A stretch of DNA of 64,000 bases from Pseudomonas serbica (GTDB taxonomy: Bacteria > Pseudomonadota > Gammaproteobacteria > Pseudomonadales > Pseudomonadaceae). The translations under genes and the position numbers were made by a program. Shown in pieces: positions 25,878 through 34,593 of the stretch. The DNA is taken from the NCBI RefSeq assembly GCF_028823535.1, contig NZ_JAQIYM010000021.1:24976-88975 (forward strand), in the 5' to 3' direction. The notes beneath the pieces were generated by a model that saw only the letters and a program-made list of their open reading frames with translations, was not told the DNA's origin and did no database searches. The first letter of the stretch is position 1; every line of letters starts with the position of its first letter.

Positions 25878-28631
25878 GTGCTGACGAAACTGGGAATCAA
25901 AGGCCGCGTGCTGCTGCTGACGTTGCTGCCGACCAGCCTCATGGCATTGGTCCTGGGCGGTTATTTCACCTGGATGCAGCAATCGGACCTGCAAACCCAA
26001 CTCCTGCAGCGTGGCGAAATGATCGCCGAGCAACTGGCGCCGCTGGTGGCGCCCGCCATGGGGCATAACAACAACGAGCTGCTGGAACGTATCGCCACCC
26101 AGTCCCTGGAACAACCGGACGTGCGCGCCGTGACGTTCCTTGCGCCAGATCGCACGCCCCTGGCCCACGCCGGGCCGATCATGCTGACCCAGGCGCCAAT
26201 GGGCGGTGACTCTCGAATGCTGCGCCGCAGTGGCAGCGAAGCAACGCGTTATCTGCTGCCGGTATTCGGCAAACACCGCAACCTGGCGGGCGACGTGATC
26301 CCTGACGAAGCCGACCGCCTGCTGGGCTGGGTCGAACTCGAGCTGTCCCACACCGGCATGTTGCTGCGCGGCTACCGCAGCCTGTTCGCCAGCCTGCTGA
26401 TGATCGGCGCAGGCCTCGGAGGCGCAGCACTGCTGGCCTTGCGTATGGGCCGCACGATCAATCGGCCGCTGACCCAGATCAAACAAGCCGTGGCGCAACT
26501 CAAGGACGGTCACCTGGAAACCCGCCTGCCGCCTCTGGGCAGCCAGGAGCTGGATGAATTGGCCTCCGGCATCAACCGCATGGCCGGCACCCTGCAGAAT
26601 GCCCAGGAAGAACTGCAACACAGCATCGACCAGGCCACCGAGGACGTGCGCCAGAATCTCGAGACCATCGAGATCCAGAATATCGAACTTGACCTTGCAC
26701 GCATGGAAGCGCTGGAGGCGAGCCGGATCAAGTCCGAGTTCCTGGCCAATATGAGCCATGAAATTCGCACGCCGCTCAACGGCATCCTTGGCTTCACCCA
26801 CCTGCTGCAAAAAAGTGAACTGACCCCGCGCCAGCTCGATTACCTGGGCACCATCGAAAAATCCGCCGACAGCCTGCTGGGGATCATCAACGAGATCCTC
26901 GACTTTTCGAAGATCGAGGCCGGCAAGCTGGTGCTCGACCATATTCCGTTCAATCTGCGAGACCTGCTGCAGGACACGTTGACCATCCTCGCCCCCGCCG
27001 CCCACGCCAAACAGCTGGAGCTGATCAGCCTGGTCTATCGCGACACGCCCCTGTCGCTGGTGGGTGATCCGTTGCGGCTCAAGCAGATCCTGACCAACCT
27101 GGTCAGCAACGCGATCAAGTTCACCCGCGAGGGGACCATCGTCGCCCGGGCCATGCTCGAGGAAGAGCACGAAGACAGCGTGCAATTGCGCATCAGCGTC
27201 CAGGACACCGGCATCGGCCTGTCGAACCAGGATGTACGCGCGCTGTTCCAGGCTTTCAGCCAGGCCGATAACTCACTGTCGCGGCAACCCGGCGGCACCG
27301 GCCTGGGGTTGGTGATCTCCAAGCGTCTGATCGAACAAATGGGTGGCGAAATTGGCGTCGATAGCACGCCGGGCGAAGGATCGGAATTCTGGATCAGCCT
27401 GAACCTGCCCAAGACTCGCGACGATGCCGAAGATTTGCCGAGCGCGCCGCTGCTCGGGCGGCGGGTTGCAGTGCTGGAAAACCATGAGCTGGCGCGCCAG
27501 GCGTTGCAGCATCAACTGGAAGACTGCGGCCTGGACGTCACCCCGTTCAATACCCTGGAGAGCCTGACCAACGGCGTCACTGGCGCACACCAGACCGATC
27601 AGGCGATCGAGCTTGCGGTGCTGGGGATCACCAGCAACGACATGCCTCCGGAACGTCTCAACCAGCACATCTGGGACCTCGAGCACCTGGGCTGCAAAGT
27701 GCTGGTGTTGTGCCCCACCACGGAACAGACGCTGTTCCACCTGTCGGTGCCCAACCCCCACAGCCAGCTCCAGGCCAAACCGGCCTGTACCCGTAAGCTG
27801 CGGCGCGCACTGTCCGACCTGGTCAACCCGCGGCAGTTGCGCAGCGAATCCAACGAGCCGGTGTCCAGCCGCGCGCCGAAGGTGCTGTGCGTCGACGACA
27901 ACCCGGCCAATTTGCTGCTGGTGCAAACCCTGCTCGAAGACATGGGCGCCAAGGTACTCGCCGTGGAAAGCGGTTACGCGGCGATCAAGGCGGTGCAGAA
28001 CGAGACGTTCGACCTGGTGCTGATGGACGTGCAGATGCCCGGCATGGACGGGCGCCAAAGCACCGAAGCGATCCGCCAATGGGAAAGCGAGCGGCATTGC
28101 ACGCCTCTGCCGATCGTGGCCCTCACCGCGCATGCCATGGCCAACGAAAAACGCGCGTTGCTGCAAAGCGGCATGGACGATTACCTGACCAAGCCGATCA
28201 GCGAGCGGCAACTGGCGCAAGTGGTCCTCAAATGGAGCGGGCTGGCACTGCGTAACCAATCGCCGGAGCGCGCAGGCGACAGCCACGGCAGCACCTACGA
28301 GTTGCAGGTGCTCGATCACGAAGAAGGCTTGCGCCTGGCAGCTGGCAAGGCCGACCTGGCAGCCGACATGCTGGCAATGCTGCTGGCGTCGCTGGAAGCC
28401 GACCGCGAAGCCATCCGCCAGGCCCAGCAAAGCAATGACCACAACGCCCTGATCGAGCGGGTCCATCGCCTGCACGGCGCGACCCGATATTGCGGCGTGC
28501 CGCAACTGCGCGCCGCCTGCCAACGCAGTGAAACCCTGCTCAAGCAGAAAGACCCGAAGGCCTTCGGCGCGCTTGAGGATCTCGACCGGGCGATCAATCG
28601 CCTGGCCGCCCAGGCGCGCATCAACGCCTGA
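25878..28631 (+). CDS. gacS: Hybrid sensor kinase GacS (LemA/BarA)
   Basis: 917 aa tripartite kinase that activates GacA and so the small RNAs that titrate RsmA/RsmE, the switch to secondary metabolism and biofilm. The start is GTG at 25878 with AGGAGAGAGG before it, beginning VLTKLGIKGRVLLLTLLP as in other GacS. Domains are TM1 (10-32), periplasmic loop, TM2 (165-190), HAMP, kinase with His294 (NMSHEIRTPLNG), ATPase, a pseudo-receiver-like linker (about 540-650), receiver with Asp717 (LMDVQMPGMDG) and Hpt with His863 (RVHRLHGATRYCG). All three phosphorylation residues are intact, so the protein should be functional; Gac mutants are frequent in culture. Confidence 0.98.
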   Translation: MLTKLGIKGRVLLLTLLPTSLMALVLGGYFTWMQQSDLQTQLLQRGEMIAEQLAPLVAPAMGHNNNELLERIATQSLEQPDVRAVTFLAPDRTPLAHAGPIMLTQAPMGGDSRMLRRSGSEATRYLLPVFGKHRNLAGDVIPDEADRLLGWVELELSHTGMLLRGYRSLFASLLMIGAGLGGAALLALRMGRTINRPLTQIKQAVAQLKDGHLETRLPPLGSQELDELASGINRMAGTLQNAQEELQHSIDQATEDVRQNLETIEIQNIELDLARMEALEASRIKSEFLANMSHEIRTPLNGILGFTHLLQKSELTPRQLDYLGTIEKSADSLLGIINEILDFSKIEAGKLVLDHIPFNLRDLLQDTLTILAPAAHAKQLELISLVYRDTPLSLVGDPLRLKQILTNLVSNAIKFTREGTIVARAMLEEEHEDSVQLRISVQDTGIGLSNQDVRALFQAFSQADNSLSRQPGGTGLGLVISKRLIEQMGGEIGVDSTPGEGSEFWISLNLPKTRDDAEDLPSAPLLGRRVAVLENHELARQALQHQLEDCGLDVTPFNTLESLTNGVTGAHQTDQAIELAVLGITSNDMPPERLNQHIWDLEHLGCKVLVLCPTTEQTLFHLSVPNPHSQLQAKPACTRKLRRALSDLVNPRQLRSESNEPVSSRAPKVLCVDDNPANLLLVQTLLEDMGAKVLAVESGYAAIKAVQNETFDLVLMDVQMPGMDGRQSTEAIRQWESERHCTPLPIVALTAHAMANEKRALLQSGMDDYLTKPISERQLAQVVLKWSGLALRNQSPERAGDSHGSTYELQVLDHEEGLRLAAGKADLAADMLAMLLASLEADREAIRQAQQSNDHNALIERVHRLHGATRYCGVPQLRAACQRSETLLKQKDPKAFGALEDLDRAINRLAAQARINA

Positions 28632-28705
28632 TGCAGCGCAAGGCGCCCGACGATGCATGGGCGAATAATGTAGGTGCGAAACGCCAGGACATTCAGGGAG
28701 AACCC

Positions 28706-29698
28706 ATGCGCACGATTCTATTCAGCAGCCAGACCTACGACCGCGACAGCTTTCTCGCCGCCAATCTGCCGCCCGGTATCGAATTGCACTTTCAGTCGGC
28801 ACGCCTGAGCCTCGATACCGTCGCATTGGCCGAGCATCACGAGGTGGTCTGCGCCTTCATCAATGACGACCTCGGCGCCCCGGTACTCGAACGCCTGGCC
28901 GCAGGCGGCACACGCTTGATCGCCCTGCGCTCGGCGGGCTACAACCATGTCGACCTCGCGGCGGCGAAGCACCTGGGGCTGGCGATCGTGCGCGTCCCGG
29001 CCTATTCGCCCCACGCCGTGGCCGAGCATGCCGTCGCCCTGATCCTGGCACTCAACCGCCGCTTGCACCGCGCCTACAACCGCACCCGCGAAGGGGATTT
29101 CAGCCTGCACGGGCTGACGGGGTTCGACCTGGTGGGCAAGACCGTCGGCGTGGTCGGCACCGGGCAGATCGGCGCGACCTTCGCGAAAATCATGAATGGG
29201 TTCGGCTGCCAACTGCTGGCCTACGATCCGTTCCCCAACCCGCAGGTCGAAGCCCTTGGCGCCCGCTACCTGGACTTGCCACAGCTCCTTGCCGAGTCGC
29301 AGATCATCAGCCTGCACTGTCCGCTCAACGAGCAGAGCAAGCATTTGATCAACCGCCAATCCCTGGCGCACATGCAGCCAGGCTCCATGTTGATCAATAC
29401 CGGCCGCGGCGGCCTGGTCGACACCCCTGCGCTGATCGATGCTTTGAAGAGCGGTCAACTCGGTTATTTGGGACTGGATGTGTACGAAGAAGAAGCCCAA
29501 TTGTTTTTCGAGGACCGCTCCGATCTGCCGTTGCAGGACGACGTATTGGCACGGTTGCTGACCTTCCCCAACGTGATCGTCACGGCGCACCAGGCTTTCC
29601 TGACCCGTGAAGCCCTGGGCGCGATTGCCGCGACCACCTTGCAGAACATCGCGGCCTGGGCGGCCGGGGCCCCGGAGAATCAGGTCGAGAGTGGTTGA
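28706..29698 (+). CDS. ldhA: D-lactate dehydrogenase (fermentative, NAD-dependent)
   Basis: 330 aa member of the D-2-hydroxyacid dehydrogenase family. It reduces pyruvate to D-lactate with NADH. It shows the NAD-binding GVVGTGQIG, the substrate Arg in NTGRGGLVD, Glu in GLDVYEEE and catalytic His in VTAHQAFLT. The ATG at 28706 has AGGGAG before it; upstream codons in frame look non-coding. The order gacS-ldhA is the same as in P. aeruginosa (from memory). Confidence 0.95.
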   Translation: MRTILFSSQTYDRDSFLAANLPPGIELHFQSARLSLDTVALAEHHEVVCAFINDDLGAPVLERLAAGGTRLIALRSAGYNHVDLAAAKHLGLAIVRVPAYSPHAVAEHAVALILALNRRLHRAYNRTREGDFSLHGLTGFDLVGKTVGVVGTGQIGATFAKIMNGFGCQLLAYDPFPNPQVEALGARYLDLPQLLAESQIISLHCPLNEQSKHLINRQSLAHMQPGSMLINTGRGGLVDTPALIDALKSGQLGYLGLDVYEEEAQLFFEDRSDLPLQDDVLARLLTFPNVIVTAHQAFLTREALGAIAATTLQNIAAWAAGAPENQVESG

Positions 29699-29775
29699 AC
29701 CTGATCGAAGGTCATATGCCCGCACCATGCTGCGCGTATGCCCGTGCTAGCATATCGCGCATATTTGGAGGACCC

Positions 29776-30210
29776 ATGGTCGAACACGATTTCCGCTACA
29801 CCCTGATGAACCCGCAACACACCCTCACCGAATGCCGCGCCCTGGTGCCGGGGCGTTATCAGGTCACCGGCAACGGCGGCTCGATTCGTAACAACGACGT
29901 GCTGGTCGTGACCCTCAAGGGCGCCAAGGACTTGTCCATGCGCCTGACCGTCGAAACGGTTCGCCACCTGATCAATCCGCCGGGCCAATGGGTCGCAGTG
30001 GCCAGTGGCCCAGTGTTCGGCGAACTGGCGATCCATACCTGGCAGGTGAACTGCGACAGCTGCGCCAAAGAGCTGAGTTTCGAGTTCGCTGTTGACGCCA
30101 AGCTGGGCAACAAGGCCGAAAAGCCTGCCGCCACCGCGCGGATTGCCGAGCTGGGCTGGACCACCGTGGGTGACAAGCACCTGTGCCCAAAATGCCAGGA
30201 GTCTGCGTGA
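29776..30210 (+). CDS. Conserved hypothetical protein with zinc-ribbon-like cysteines
   Basis: 144 aa soluble protein with GGAGG before the ATG. Two CxxC pairs (Cys93/Cys96 in NCDSC and Cys137/Cys140 in LCPKC) flank a short beta-rich segment and would form a zinc knuckle. The N-terminal half is beta-rich (GRYQVTGNGGSIRNNDVLVVTL). I recognise no named domain. Its stop overlaps the ATG of the META lipoprotein by one base, so the two are coupled. Confidence 0.82.
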   Translation: MVEHDFRYTLMNPQHTLTECRALVPGRYQVTGNGGSIRNNDVLVVTLKGAKDLSMRLTVETVRHLINPPGQWVAVASGPVFGELAIHTWQVNCDSCAKELSFEFAVDAKLGNKAEKPAATARIAELGWTTVGDKHLCPKCQESA

Positions 30211-30614
30211 TGAAACGCCTCGCTCTGACCGCGATGGTGGGTGCAAGCCTGCTGGGCTGCGCCGCCGAACCGGTGCAACTTGAACAAAACCGCAGCTACA
30301 TCCTGGAATGGATCGGCGAACGTCCGTTGATGGATTACAGCCACCTGACCATCACCCTGGGTGAAGACGGTCGCGCCTACGGCAACGGCGGCTGCAACCA
30401 CTGGTTCGCGCCGTACACCCTGGAAGGCCACAAGCTGAGCTTCGGCAAGATCGGCAGCACCCGCAAACTCTGTGCGCCGGCCCTGATGGAGCAGGAGAAA
30501 CGCTTCCTCCAGGCACTGGAAGGCGTGCAGCGCTGGGACGTCTCGTCGATCGACCAGATGCGTTTCTGGCCTGCTGAAGGCAAGCCGCTACGCTGGTGGC
30601 TGGAAGAGGGTTGA
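30210..30614 (+). CDS. META domain lipoprotein (HslJ-like)
   Basis: 134 aa. The signal peptide ends in a lipobox (ASLLGC, lipidated Cys17), so it should be membrane-anchored. The rest is a META domain: MDYSHLTITLGEDGRAYGNGGCNHWFAPY and KLSFGKIGSTRKLCA, close to the pattern of HslJ/YbaY-region proteins. META proteins are linked to heat and novobiocin resistance in E. coli and to virulence in Leishmania; the role here is unknown. Ala18 follows the Cys, so sorting to the outer membrane is expected. Confidence 0.85.
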   Translation: MKRLALTAMVGASLLGCAAEPVQLEQNRSYILEWIGERPLMDYSHLTITLGEDGRAYGNGGCNHWFAPYTLEGHKLSFGKIGSTRKLCAPALMEQEKRFLQALEGVQRWDVSSIDQMRFWPAEGKPLRWWLEEG

Positions 30615-30623
30615 TCCCGCCTG

Positions 30624-30660
30624 GATGATCGTTCCCACGCAGATCGCGGGAACGATCATC
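30624..30660. terminator. Hairpin between convergent genes (REP-like)
   Basis: Perfect 13-bp arms GATGATCGTTCCC and complement around an 11-nt loop, between the META gene and the convergent TlpA-like gene. It overlaps the stop of the latter by two bases. The GTTCCCACGC part resembles another dispersed Pseudomonas repeat. There is no T-run, so a rho-independent role is uncertain. Confidence 0.5.
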
Positions 30661-31126
30661 AGTTAGTCGCCTGCAAAGCTTCGAGCTTGGCCACCACCCC
30701 CGCCGCCGTCTGCTCGCCCATCAATTGTTCCCGCACCTTGCCCTTGTTATCGACGATGTAGGTCACCGGCAACGCCTCACTGCGCGGCAGATCGAACAAC
30801 TCGGAAGGGTCCTGCGCCAGCACGGTGAACTTGATGCCGAGTTTCTCGCTGGCACTTTTCAGCTCTTCGCCCTGCACATTGTCGAAGTTGACCCCGAACA
30901 CGCCGATCTTCTTGTCCTTGAGTTGCTCGGCCAGTGTGTTCAACTCCGGAATCTCGGTACGGCACGGCCCGCACCATTCGGCCCAGTAGTTGATTACCAG
31001 CCACTTGCCGTCCAGACGCTCGGCGGCGACCTTCTGTCCGTTCTGATCGATCCCGTAGTCGTTACCGCAGCCCCCCAGCATCAACGCCCCGATAATCGTC
31101 AATGCCGCTGCCAGTCGCCTTGTCAT
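30659..31126 (-). CDS. TlpA-family thioredoxin-like lipoprotein
   Basis: 155 aa. A lipobox (MLGGC, lipid Cys20) anchors it in the envelope. The thioredoxin fold has the active site WAEWCGPC (Cys52, Cys55), the cis-Pro near the C-terminus (SEALPVTYIVD) and the TlpA-type insertion VNFDNVQGEELKSASEKLGI. It probably reduces disulfides of periplasmic proteins or of apocytochromes. It is divergent from arsC with a 114-bp gap. Confidence 0.9.
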   Translation of the reverse strand: MTRRLAAALTIIGALMLGGCGNDYGIDQNGQKVAAERLDGKWLVINYWAEWCGPCRTEIPELNTLAEQLKDKKIGVFGVNFDNVQGEELKSASEKLGIKFTVLAQDPSELFDLPRSEALPVTYIVDNKGKVREQLMGEQTAAGVVAKLEALQATN

Positions 31127-31240
31127 GTCATGTTCCTTGTCCAGAATTGAATGCGCGTGCGCCCCATCGCCTGCCAAGGTTCAGGATTACGCGCTGCCCA
31201 GTTAGAATAGCCGCCACCTTACGCAAGATGCGACCCGCTC

Positions 31241-31594
31241 ATGACCGATCTGACGCTTTATCACAACCCGCGCTGCTCGAAATCCCGCGGTGCGCTCGAA
31301 CTCATAGAAGCCCGCGGCCTGACCCCGACGGTGGTCCGCTACCTGGAAACGCCGCTGGACGCCGCGCAACTCCAGAGCCTGCTGGGCAAACTCGGGATCA
31401 GTGCCCGCCAACTGCTGCGCACCGGCGAAGACGAATACAAGGCCCTGAACCTGGCCGACAGCAGCCTGAGCGAGGCGCAGTTGATCGCTGCCATCGCCGC
31501 CCACCCGAAACTGATGGAGCGACCGATCCTCGAAGTCGGTGACAAGGCCATCATCGGCCGTCCGCCAGAGCAGGTCCTGGAGCTGTTGCCGTGA
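31241..31594 (+). CDS. arsC: Arsenate reductase (glutaredoxin type)
   Basis: 117 aa ArsC-family protein. Catalytic Cys12 lies in NPRCSKSRGAL, with the RYLETPLD and LMERPILE (substrate Arg) segments usual for this class. It reduces arsenate to arsenite with glutathione/glutaredoxin. There is no ars operon around it: it is the housekeeping copy coupled to wrbA by a 4-bp overlap (GTGA). Confidence 0.93.
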   Translation: MTDLTLYHNPRCSKSRGALELIEARGLTPTVVRYLETPLDAAQLQSLLGKLGISARQLLRTGEDEYKALNLADSSLSEAQLIAAIAAHPKLMERPILEVGDKAIIGRPPEQVLELLP

Positions 31595-32187
31595 GTGCGC
31601 CGTACATTCTGGTGCTCTATTACAGCCGCAGCGGCTCGACCAATGAAATGGCCCGGCAAATTGCCCGTGGCGTCGAACAGGCCGGCCTTGAAGCCCGCCT
31701 GCGCACGGTACCGGCGATTTCCACCGAATGCGAAGCCGTGTCGCCGGATATCCCGGAGGAAGGCGCGCTCTACGCCAGCCTCGATGACCTGAAGAACTGC
31801 GCCGGCCTGGCGCTGGGCAGCCCGACCCGCTTCGGCAACATGGCGGCGCCACTCAAGTACTTTCTCGACGGCACCAGCAACCTGTGGCTGACCGGCGCCC
31901 TTGTGGGCAAACCCGCCGGAGTGTTTACCTCCACTGCAAGCCTGCATGGCGGGCAGGAAACCACGCTGCTGTCGATGATGCTGCCGTTGTTGCACCACGG
32001 CATGTTGATCACGGGCCTTCCCTACAGCGAGTCGGCGCTACTGGAAACCCAGGGCGGCGGTACGCCATACGGCGCCAGCCATCACGCCGGTGCCGATGGC
32101 AAAAGCGGCCTGGATGCCCATGAAGTGGCGCTGTGCCGGGCCCTGGGCATGCGCCTGGCCAAGACTGCACTGAAACTGGAGGGTTGA
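31591..32187 (+). CDS. wrbA: NAD(P)H:quinone oxidoreductase WrbA
   Basis: 198 aa flavodoxin-fold enzyme. The FMN phosphate loop is YYSRSGSTNEMA, with the second loop SPTRFGNMA and HGGQETT near residue 130, all typical of WrbA. It carries out two-electron reduction of quinones and so avoids semiquinone radicals. The start is GTG at 31591, inside the end of arsC. Confidence 0.95.
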   Translation: MSAPYILVLYYSRSGSTNEMARQIARGVEQAGLEARLRTVPAISTECEAVSPDIPEEGALYASLDDLKNCAGLALGSPTRFGNMAAPLKYFLDGTSNLWLTGALVGKPAGVFTSTASLHGGQETTLLSMMLPLLHHGMLITGLPYSESALLETQGGGTPYGASHHAGADGKSGLDAHEVALCRALGMRLAKTALKLEG

Positions 32188-32189
32188 GG

Positions 32190-32615
32190 GTGGCCAAGAA
32201 GCCGAAGGTCCTGCCCGCCATCGAATGGCTCGAACCACGGGTTCGGGCCATGCGCGTTATCAGCCTGCTGTGTTTTTTTGGCCTGGTGGGATTGCTCTGC
32301 GTTTACTACCTGATGGTCGCCGACCTGCACGGTGCGCGGCCGTGGGTGATCCTGCTGATTGAACTGGTGCCACTGCTGTTGCTGGCGCCGGGCATGATTG
32401 TCGGCAATGCCCGGGGACATTCATGGATGTGCTTTGTGGTGAACCTGTACTTCATCAAGGGCGCATTGGCCGCTTATGACCCGAACCGGCAGGTCTTCGG
32501 CGTGCTGGAGATGGCCGCGAGCCTGGCGGTGTTCTGTTCGGCACTGTTGTATGTGCGGTGGCGGTATCAGTTGAACCGCAAGTTGGCTGGCGAGGGCGAA
32601 ATCTCCGTCGCCTGA
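32190..32615 (+). CDS. DUF2069 membrane protein
   Basis: 141 aa with four predicted helices (SLLCFFGLVGLLCVYYLMV, WVILLIELVPLLLLAPGMI, HSWMCFVVNLYFIKGALAAY, VLEMAASLAVFCSALLYVR). GTG at 32190, 2 bp after the wrbA stop, begins VAKKPKVLPAIEWLEPR. DUF2069 proteins are small inner-membrane proteins of unknown function. The order arsC-wrbA-DUF2069 is the one I recall before hda in P. aeruginosa; hda is not adjacent here. Confidence 0.88.
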   Translation: MAKKPKVLPAIEWLEPRVRAMRVISLLCFFGLVGLLCVYYLMVADLHGARPWVILLIELVPLLLLAPGMIVGNARGHSWMCFVVNLYFIKGALAAYDPNRQVFGVLEMAASLAVFCSALLYVRWRYQLNRKLAGEGEISVA

Positions 32616-32625
32616 GAGATTGCAA

Positions 32626-32682
32626 TCGCCAGCAGGCTGGCTCCCGCAGGGGCTTTGATGTGGTAGCCAGCCTGCGGGCGGC
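32626..32682. repeat. Degenerate REP-like inverted repeat
   Basis: CGCCAGCAGGCTGGCTCCCG and a downstream GCCAGCCTGCGGGCGGC stretch form an imperfect inverted pair in the gap between the DUF2069 gene and the convergent glycosylase-family gene. The family differs from the TGTGGGAGCGGGCTTGCTCG repeats. Confidence 0.45.
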
Positions 32683-33357
32683 TTAATGATTCACTGTGTA
32701 AGCCAGCATCATCGAAATCTGGCTCATGGGCCGCCCGCCACTTTGTTCATGCCACTGGTTGAACACATCCTGCACCAATGCCAGGTCGCGCAAGCTGGTT
32801 GGCACCTTGTCGACGATCTTCTGCGCATTCAACGCCGCCACTACGTCGTAGCTCGGCACAAAGGTGTCCTTGCCAACCATGCGCAAGAAGCGCGGCGCCG
32901 ACAACCCGCCCAACTGATGGCCGCGTTTTTTCAACAAGGTCCACAGCCCGACGATATCGGTCACCGGCCAATCGGCGATCATCGCCCCGAAGCTGCCCTG
33001 CTCATGGGCCACGTCCAGCACGAACTGGGCATTGCGCGGCACGCTCTTGAGCTTGCCCAGGTGGCGGATGATCCGCGTGTCCTGCATCAGCCGTTCCAGG
33101 TGCTCGGCGCTCATCAGCACGACTTTTTCCGGGTCGAACCTGAAGAACACTTCTTCGAAGGCCGGCCACTTGGCGTCCACCAGGCTGTGCTTGAGCCCGG
33201 CGCGGAAGACGCGCAATGCCATGGTCGAGAGGTAGCGGTCATCGCTGATCTTGCGCAATTGCGCCGGGGTCTTGGGCAGGGGCAGATGGGCTTCCAGTTC
33301 AGCGGCCGAACCGAAGCGGTTCAGACAGTATTCGTTCAGCCACTTGTAATCGCGCAT
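32683..33357 (-). CDS. DNA-3-methyladenine glycosylase I family protein
   Basis: 224 aa helical protein of the adenine glycosylase (Tag-like) family: helix-hairpin-helix region about FGAMIADWPVTDIVGLWTLLKKRGHQLGG and a late catalytic-type Asp in FVPSYDVVAAL. The N-terminal zinc-binding Cys and the C-terminal His/Cys of true Tag are not seen, and the protein starts MRDYKWLNEYCLNRFG. It is thus a diverged relative that may have a different substrate. It is flanked by a REPIN and by the convergent DUF2069 gene. Confidence 0.7.
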   Translation of the reverse strand: MRDYKWLNEYCLNRFGSAAELEAHLPLPKTPAQLRKISDDRYLSTMALRVFRAGLKHSLVDAKWPAFEEVFFRFDPEKVVLMSAEHLERLMQDTRIIRHLGKLKSVPRNAQFVLDVAHEQGSFGAMIADWPVTDIVGLWTLLKKRGHQLGGLSAPRFLRMVGKDTFVPSYDVVAALNAQKIVDKVPTSLRDLALVQDVFNQWHEQSGGRPMSQISMMLAYTVNH

Positions 33358-33391
33358 GCCCTCTCCCGAGAATTAAAACGAAGCAAAAACC

Positions 33392-33481
33392 TGTGGGAGC
33401 GGGCTTGCTCGCGAAGGCGGTGCGTCATTCAACATTGTTGTCGACTGACACAACGCCTTCGCGAGCAAGCCCGCTTCCACA
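33392..33481. repeat. REPIN between the glycosylase-family gene and ttcA
   Basis: Arms TGTGGGAGCGGGCTTGCTCG and CGAGCAAGCCCGCTTCCACA in inverted orientation, inner ACATTGTTGTCGACTGACA nearly identical to that of the copy at 18676. Confidence 0.88.
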
Positions 33482-33488
33482 ATTTTGT

Positions 33489-34313
33489 TTAGAGGTTGAC
33501 CACATTGACGAAGCGCGAAGCGGCGCTTTCGTCGATCTTGAGGCTGGTGAAATCGAACAGGTTACGATCCGCCAGTTGCGACGGGATCACGTTCTGCAGG
33601 CTGCGGAAAATGCTTTCGGTGCGGCCCGGGGTCTTGCGCTCCCAGTCTTGCAGCATTTCCTTGACCACCTGGCGTTGCAGGTTTTCCTGGGAGCCGCAGA
33701 GGTTGCACGGGATGATCGGGAACTGCTTGAGGTCCGAGTAAGCCTGGATGTCCTTCTCGTTGCAGTAGGCCAGCGGGCGGATCACCACGTTGCGCCCGTC
33801 ATCGGCACGCAATTTTGGCGGCATGGCCTTTAGCGAGCCGTTGAAGAACATGTTCAGGAAGAACGTCTCGACGATGTCGTCGCGATGGTGACCGAGGGCC
33901 ATCTTGGTCGCGCCGATTTCGTCGGCGAAGGTGTAGAGCGTGCCACGACGCAGGCGCGAGCACAGCGAACAGGTGGTCTTGCCTTCCGGAACCAGCTCCT
34001 TGACCACCGAGTAGGTGTCTTTCTCGACGATGTGGTACTCGATGCCCAGCTCCTTGAGGTAAGCCGGCAGCACATGCTCGGGGAAACCCGGCTGTTTCTG
34101 GTCCATGTTCACGGCCACGATCTCGAACTTGATCGGCGCGACCTTCTGCAAGTGCATCAGCACATCAAGCATGGTGTAGCTGTCCTTGCCGCCGGACAGG
34201 CAGACCATGACCTTGTCACCGTCTTCAATCATGTTGAAATCGGCGACTGCCTCACCGGCCTGTCGGCGAAGGCGCTTTTGCAGTTTGTTCTGGTTGACCG
34301 TAAGAGTGCCCAT
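33489..34313 (-). CDS. ttcA: tRNA 2-thiocytidine(32) synthetase TtcA
   Basis: 274 aa PP-loop enzyme that thiolates cytidine 32 of tRNA. The ATP PP-loop SGGKDS is at residues 40-45. Cys pairs are Cys115/Cys118 (TTCSLCSR) and Cys203/Cys206 (CNLCGS), of which three bind the 4Fe-4S cluster. GHHRDDIVETFFLNMF is the family signature. The ATG at 34313 starts MGTLTVNQNKLQKRL. Confidence 0.96.
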   Translation of the reverse strand: MGTLTVNQNKLQKRLRRQAGEAVADFNMIEDGDKVMVCLSGGKDSYTMLDVLMHLQKVAPIKFEIVAVNMDQKQPGFPEHVLPAYLKELGIEYHIVEKDTYSVVKELVPEGKTTCSLCSRLRRGTLYTFADEIGATKMALGHHRDDIVETFFLNMFFNGSLKAMPPKLRADDGRNVVIRPLAYCNEKDIQAYSDLKQFPIIPCNLCGSQENLQRQVVKEMLQDWERKTPGRTESIFRSLQNVIPSQLADRNLFDFTSLKIDESAASRFVNVVNL

Positions 34314-34593
34314 GACGCGAAATCCGTGAGGTGTGACGAAAGGCGGGCATTTTACGCAAAAACCTTTCAAGGGCGTAGTGCCCCGACGGATCGCGCGCCC
34401 TACAGATACAACAGCGATTACCCCGGCGCTTTACAGCGCAATTTGCTCTAAGCCTTACCCCCTGTAGGGTTAAGACCTTCCTATACTGCGACATAAGGTC
34501 GCATTCACATACAGACCTATTACTTACTTGGCCACGTTGGCCCGTAGGGCGCTCCACTGGGGGGCGACGGTAAAAACAAGAGGAGTGACTGGC

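Noticed and set aside
25698..27185. 495-codon frame antisense to gacS
   Set aside because: Shadow of gacS; no ribosome site, no family resemblance.
34482..34487. TATACT as a sigma-70 -10 element before the Yip1 gene
   Set aside because: No acceptable -35 hexamer at 16-18 bp; kept out of the feature list.
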